From positions 1 through 48,459 of the forward strand of contig NZ_MDTU01000006.1 of the NCBI RefSeq assembly GCF_001720395.1: a stretch of 48,459 bases of DNA, written 5' to 3'. The DNA is from Piscirickettsia litoralis (lineage in GTDB: Bacteria; Pseudomonadota; Gammaproteobacteria; Piscirickettsiales; Piscirickettsiaceae). Both the position numbers and the translations under genes were made by a program. Under the pieces are notes generated by a model. The model had not been told where the DNA came from, did no database searches, and saw only the letters and a list, made by a program, of their open reading frames with translations. Shown here one piece after another: positions 46,195 to 48,459 of the stretch; the stretch's first letter is position 1, and each line of letters opens with the position of its first letter.

Positions 46195-47406
46195 TTATCG
46201 CCTTGAATAAGTGGTGCGTCGTCGTTTTTTCGGTGCCTGTTCGGCATCTTTAACAACAGGCTGCAGTTTGTGAATATTGAGGCTAAGAGCTGCGGTTAAA
46301 TTAAGCACCTCACAATCGAGGTAGTGGTTTTCACCTTCTTTTTTCCACTCAACCTTGCCTGTTTCTGAAATATGCCGCGATTCTGAGGCCAGTTGTTGGC
46401 AATAATCTTGAGGGCCATTTTCATCGGCTGAAAGATGAAAGGCTCCACGCTGGCCATTATCAAAATTAAAGCGCGCATAAAGCCAAGTTTTCATATAATC
46501 CGTATTGTATTTAATCAGCCGTAAATTTCGCGCATTGGCTGCCTTTGATTTTTTCTTTTCATCAAAGGTGGTAAATGAATAACTACGCACCATCGTTGGA
46601 TAGCCTTTAGCTGGAAAGACTAAACTCGGAAATAACCGGCAATATTCATAAATTTTATGAATCGATTGTTCCTTGCCTCGATGTGATTTATCCAGTGGAT
46701 TCCAGCCAGAATCGACTAAAATGCGATGAATCGGTAAACCATCAAAGTCACGCTGTAAAACAGTGGTGAGCTCATCCCAAACCTCTTGGTGCTGAGTCTC
46801 AGTTGAGCCACGACCTGCTCCGTACAAACAGCCACTTTCTAGTTGCCAAGATTCATAATGAGCGCCCCAACCGCGAATGCTGTAATAGAGGCGATCCCCT
46901 TGAACATCCACCCCGGCGGTAATGATCTGCACTTGTTCATGCAGTTGTCTGAAATCATAGGGCTCACGCTTTTCTAAAAGCACTTGATGATCAGGCGTTT
47001 CGCCGACTTCTGCATAAATCTCACCAAAATCTAAATTCACAACCCCCTGTATTTCTTTTGGATCGCCGCTATCAATCGCTTGAACATAGGCTTCTGCCCG
47101 CTCTCCCCAGCTTACAAACGGACTCATTAACCCTGAAATAAAATAACTGGCGGTCGTGCTTTGTGGCGGCTCGCCTGTGACCTTGCCTTTTTTATTGATG
47201 GTTTGACTGGGCGCAATAAAGCGGCCCTTTTTATTCATTTTGCTACGGTGACTCGCCTTATCAATAATGACCTCATCACAATGAGGGCAAACTAAGCCTG
47301 CATTATGCCTTGCCTCAAACGGTGTACAGTTTTTAGGAAAATAAAGGTGCTGTCGTTTGGGTGCAAAATATTCGCCACAAGGCAAAACAGGGGACGGCCC
47401 ACTCAT
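46195..47406 (-). CDS. terL: Terminase large subunit, C-terminal part (frameshifted)
   Basis: This frame carries the zinc CxxC (CPHC), the middle region and the nuclease part of lambda GpA: ASYFISGLMSPFVSWGERAEAY, LDFGEIYAEVGETP, IITAGVDVQGDRLYYSIRGWGA, RILVDSGWNP and, at the end, HYLDCEVLNLTAALSL. It begins in the frame opened after a TTTT run near 47384-47387. Joined to the upstream part with one base removed, the product would be about 640 residues, the size of lambda GpA. The listed ATG (47406) is a possible restart; a longer open frame reaches 47508. Confidence 0.72.
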   Translation of the reverse strand: MSGPSPVLPCGEYFAPKRQHLYFPKNCTPFEARHNAGLVCPHCDEVIIDKASHRSKMNKKGRFIAPSQTINKKGKVTGEPPQSTTASYFISGLMSPFVSWGERAEAYVQAIDSGDPKEIQGVVNLDFGEIYAEVGETPDHQVLLEKREPYDFRQLHEQVQIITAGVDVQGDRLYYSIRGWGAHYESWQLESGCLYGAGRGSTETQHQEVWDELTTVLQRDFDGLPIHRILVDSGWNPLDKSHRGKEQSIHKIYEYCRLFPSLVFPAKGYPTMVRSYSFTTFDEKKKSKAANARNLRLIKYNTDYMKTWLYARFNFDNGQRGAFHLSADENGPQDYCQQLASESRHISETGKVEWKKEGENHYLDCEVLNLTAALSLNIHKLQPVVKDAEQAPKKRRRTTYSRR

Positions 47407-48118
47407 AGCGTGTGCCTTGCAAAAATAAACGCCAAGTTGGGGATTGAATCTCTTTTTCACTTTCTTCATCCGGTATTTTCCAAAGCTCAAGCCCTGAATC
47501 CTGATCAATCTCTGTGTGCGCGTGGCCCCGTGTCGGCGTGCTAATCACAAATGTCATCCCATCGGGATAAGTTCGTGTTCGTGCCTTGGCCTGCTTTAGA
47601 ATATCGCCTTCTTCATTTGACGGTTTGCGATCATATTCATCAACAATCACCCGACCGGCGGGTGCGCTGGCCAAAGAAGAAGCAGAACCGGCCCAGCCCA
47701 TTCGTAAACTAGTCCCTGCTATTTTGTAGTGGGTTTTGTTATTTTTTTCGCTCGTGCTTTGTTTGGCATTTAATGAGTCGCATAATCGAAACATCTGCCG
47801 CACACGCGGTTCAAAATACTGCTCAATGTTATGTTTGGTTGGGCCCACATAAATAATCGGTACGGGATCATCATCAAGCGTGTACCCGATAAAGTTAAGT
47901 GTCATTTCGGTTTTGCTCATTTGGGCACCCATGCAAACGACAATCATTTTATATGCGGGATTAACTGATGCTTCTAAAATGTCAGTGACATAAGGGGTTA
48001 CGCCACAATCAAATTTACCAGGGATTGCGCTATCGGCAGGTAGTTCACGTTCTTGGTTCGCCCACTGTGCTGGGGTTCTGTTCGGCGCTGGCTTGATTGC
48101 CTCCATGACCCTCGTCAT
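47333..48118 (-). CDS. terL: Terminase large subunit, N-terminal part (frameshifted)
   Basis: This ORF has the ATPase half of GpA: PAQWANQERELPADSAIPGKFDCGVTPY, the Walker-A-like GAQMSKTE, Walker B GRVIVDEYDRKP, and the coupling segment TFVISTPTRG. It runs past the true junction (EWAVPC) into a nonsense tail (FALWRIFCTQTTAPLFS). The start is uncertain: ATG 48118 or 48106. It overlaps the small subunit end. The split looks like a single-base change, real or from sequencing. Confidence 0.72.
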   Translation of the reverse strand: MTRVMEAIKPAPNRTPAQWANQERELPADSAIPGKFDCGVTPYVTDILEASVNPAYKMIVVCMGAQMSKTEMTLNFIGYTLDDDPVPIIYVGPTKHNIEQYFEPRVRQMFRLCDSLNAKQSTSEKNNKTHYKIAGTSLRMGWAGSASSLASAPAGRVIVDEYDRKPSNEEGDILKQAKARTRTYPDGMTFVISTPTRGHAHTEIDQDSGLELWKIPDEESEKEIQSPTWRLFLQGTRYEWAVPCFALWRIFCTQTTAPLFS

Positions 48119-48459
48119 CAGGTAAATTTTCTTGTCTTGTGATGTACGTACTAAGTTCGTTTTGTGCATGTTCTAAACAGTTTTCTATATCTTTTTTAAG
48201 CATTTTCTTAATCACGCCTGGACTATCGATCGATGCGAATTTATGAGAACTGCGCCCCGATAAACTATTAAGAGCAGTGCGTATCCCAGCAAAAGCTGAA
48301 ACAATCACATCGGTTGCTTCATCAATTTTGACGACGTTATTTAATTGCTCTTGGTATTCAAGTTCGCGTAAGTCACTTTGAGAGTCCAGGTTACGAATGC
48401 GGGCAGTTTTTAAATCTAAACTCTCAGCATCTGAACCCGCTTCTTCATCTTTATTAATA
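48045..48459 (-). CDS. terS: Terminase small subunit (Nu1-like), partial
   Basis: The frame is open to the window edge, so the N-terminal DNA-binding domain lies outside. The visible 137 residues (DEEAGSDAESLDLKTARIRN..., then VVKIDEATDVIVSAFAGIRTALNSLSGRSSHKFASI) have the helical, charged middle and the xxLxxLPxR-like core of Nu1 proteins. It recognises the packaging site and directs the large subunit. Its 3' end overlaps terL. Confidence 0.72.
   Translation of the reverse strand, partial: INKDEEAGSDAESLDLKTARIRNLDSQSDLRELEYQEQLNNVVKIDEATDVIVSAFAGIRTALNSLSGRSSHKFASIDSPGVIKKMLKKDIENCLEHAQNELSTYITRQENLPDDEGHGGNQASAEQNPSTVGEPRT

Noticed and set aside
1-48459. CRISPR array
   Set aside because: The only regular arrays (12 bp and 22 bp at 14385-14527) have no spacers and no cas genes nearby.

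Overview
The window is one A+T-rich mobile element, almost certainly a temperate tailed phage of a gammaproteobacterium that is kept as a plasmid (a phage-plasmid). The host cannot be named from sequence alone. The low G+C and the gene content suggest something like the Piscirickettsia/Legionella neighbourhood, but that is inference. There are no rRNA or tRNA genes, no CRISPR array and no recognisable chromosomal housekeeping block.

Layout. 1-620: ORF-free DNA with diverged direct repeats. 620-3326: an accessory defence-like block with a KAP-family P-loop NTPase and two overlapping genes resembling the GapS6a/GapS6b anti-phage pair. 3585-5614: small regulatory and membrane genes. 5692-6705: an orphan beta-class DNA methyltransferase. 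6778-7765: lysis cassette (holin, second membrane protein, nested spanins). 7851-14946: leftward early operon with small zinc-binding and HTH proteins, a Q-like antiterminator, SSB, a DUF1364-type nuclease, a lambda P-like helicase loader and an O-like initiator whose coding sequence carries an iteron array. 15419-18197: rightward CI-like repressor, a cargo block (orphan gene, YhhQ-type queuosine-precursor transporter, GNAT acetyltransferase) and a second HTH regulator. 18266-19552: plasmid replicase with an upstream leader ORF. 20025-20491: a miniature inverted-repeat element. 20645-22470: two type II toxin-antitoxin modules. 22704-23294: a minimal tyrosine recombinase followed by a dif-like inverted repeat. 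23461-23817: a terminator-dense, ORF-free stretch. 23921-26103: HTH gene, ParA, ParB and two perfect parS-like palindromes.

26117 to the right end is the leftward virion operon read from terminase back to endolysin. It has a lambda-type head (TerS, TerL, gpW, portal, ClpP-like protease, decoration protein, lambda-E-type capsid, FII-like connector) and a P2-type contractile tail (V, PAAR, W, J, I, two collar fibres, FI sheath, FII tube, E/E', tape measure, U, X, D). TerS runs off the right edge, and TerL is split by an apparent one-base frameshift.

How it fits together: the CI-like repressor would hold lysogeny from the divergent 14947-15418 region. ParAB/parS, the recombinase, the toxin-antitoxin pairs and the plasmid replicase would keep the prophage as a stable extrachromosomal replicon. 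The O/P-like genes with the embedded iteron origin would drive lytic replication, and a Q-like protein would read through a terminator just ahead of the holin. Cargo genes (defence-like block, queuosine transporter, secreted four-cysteine protein, antisense membrane peptide) would alter the lysogen. Function calls rest on motifs and family knowledge; no database search was run.
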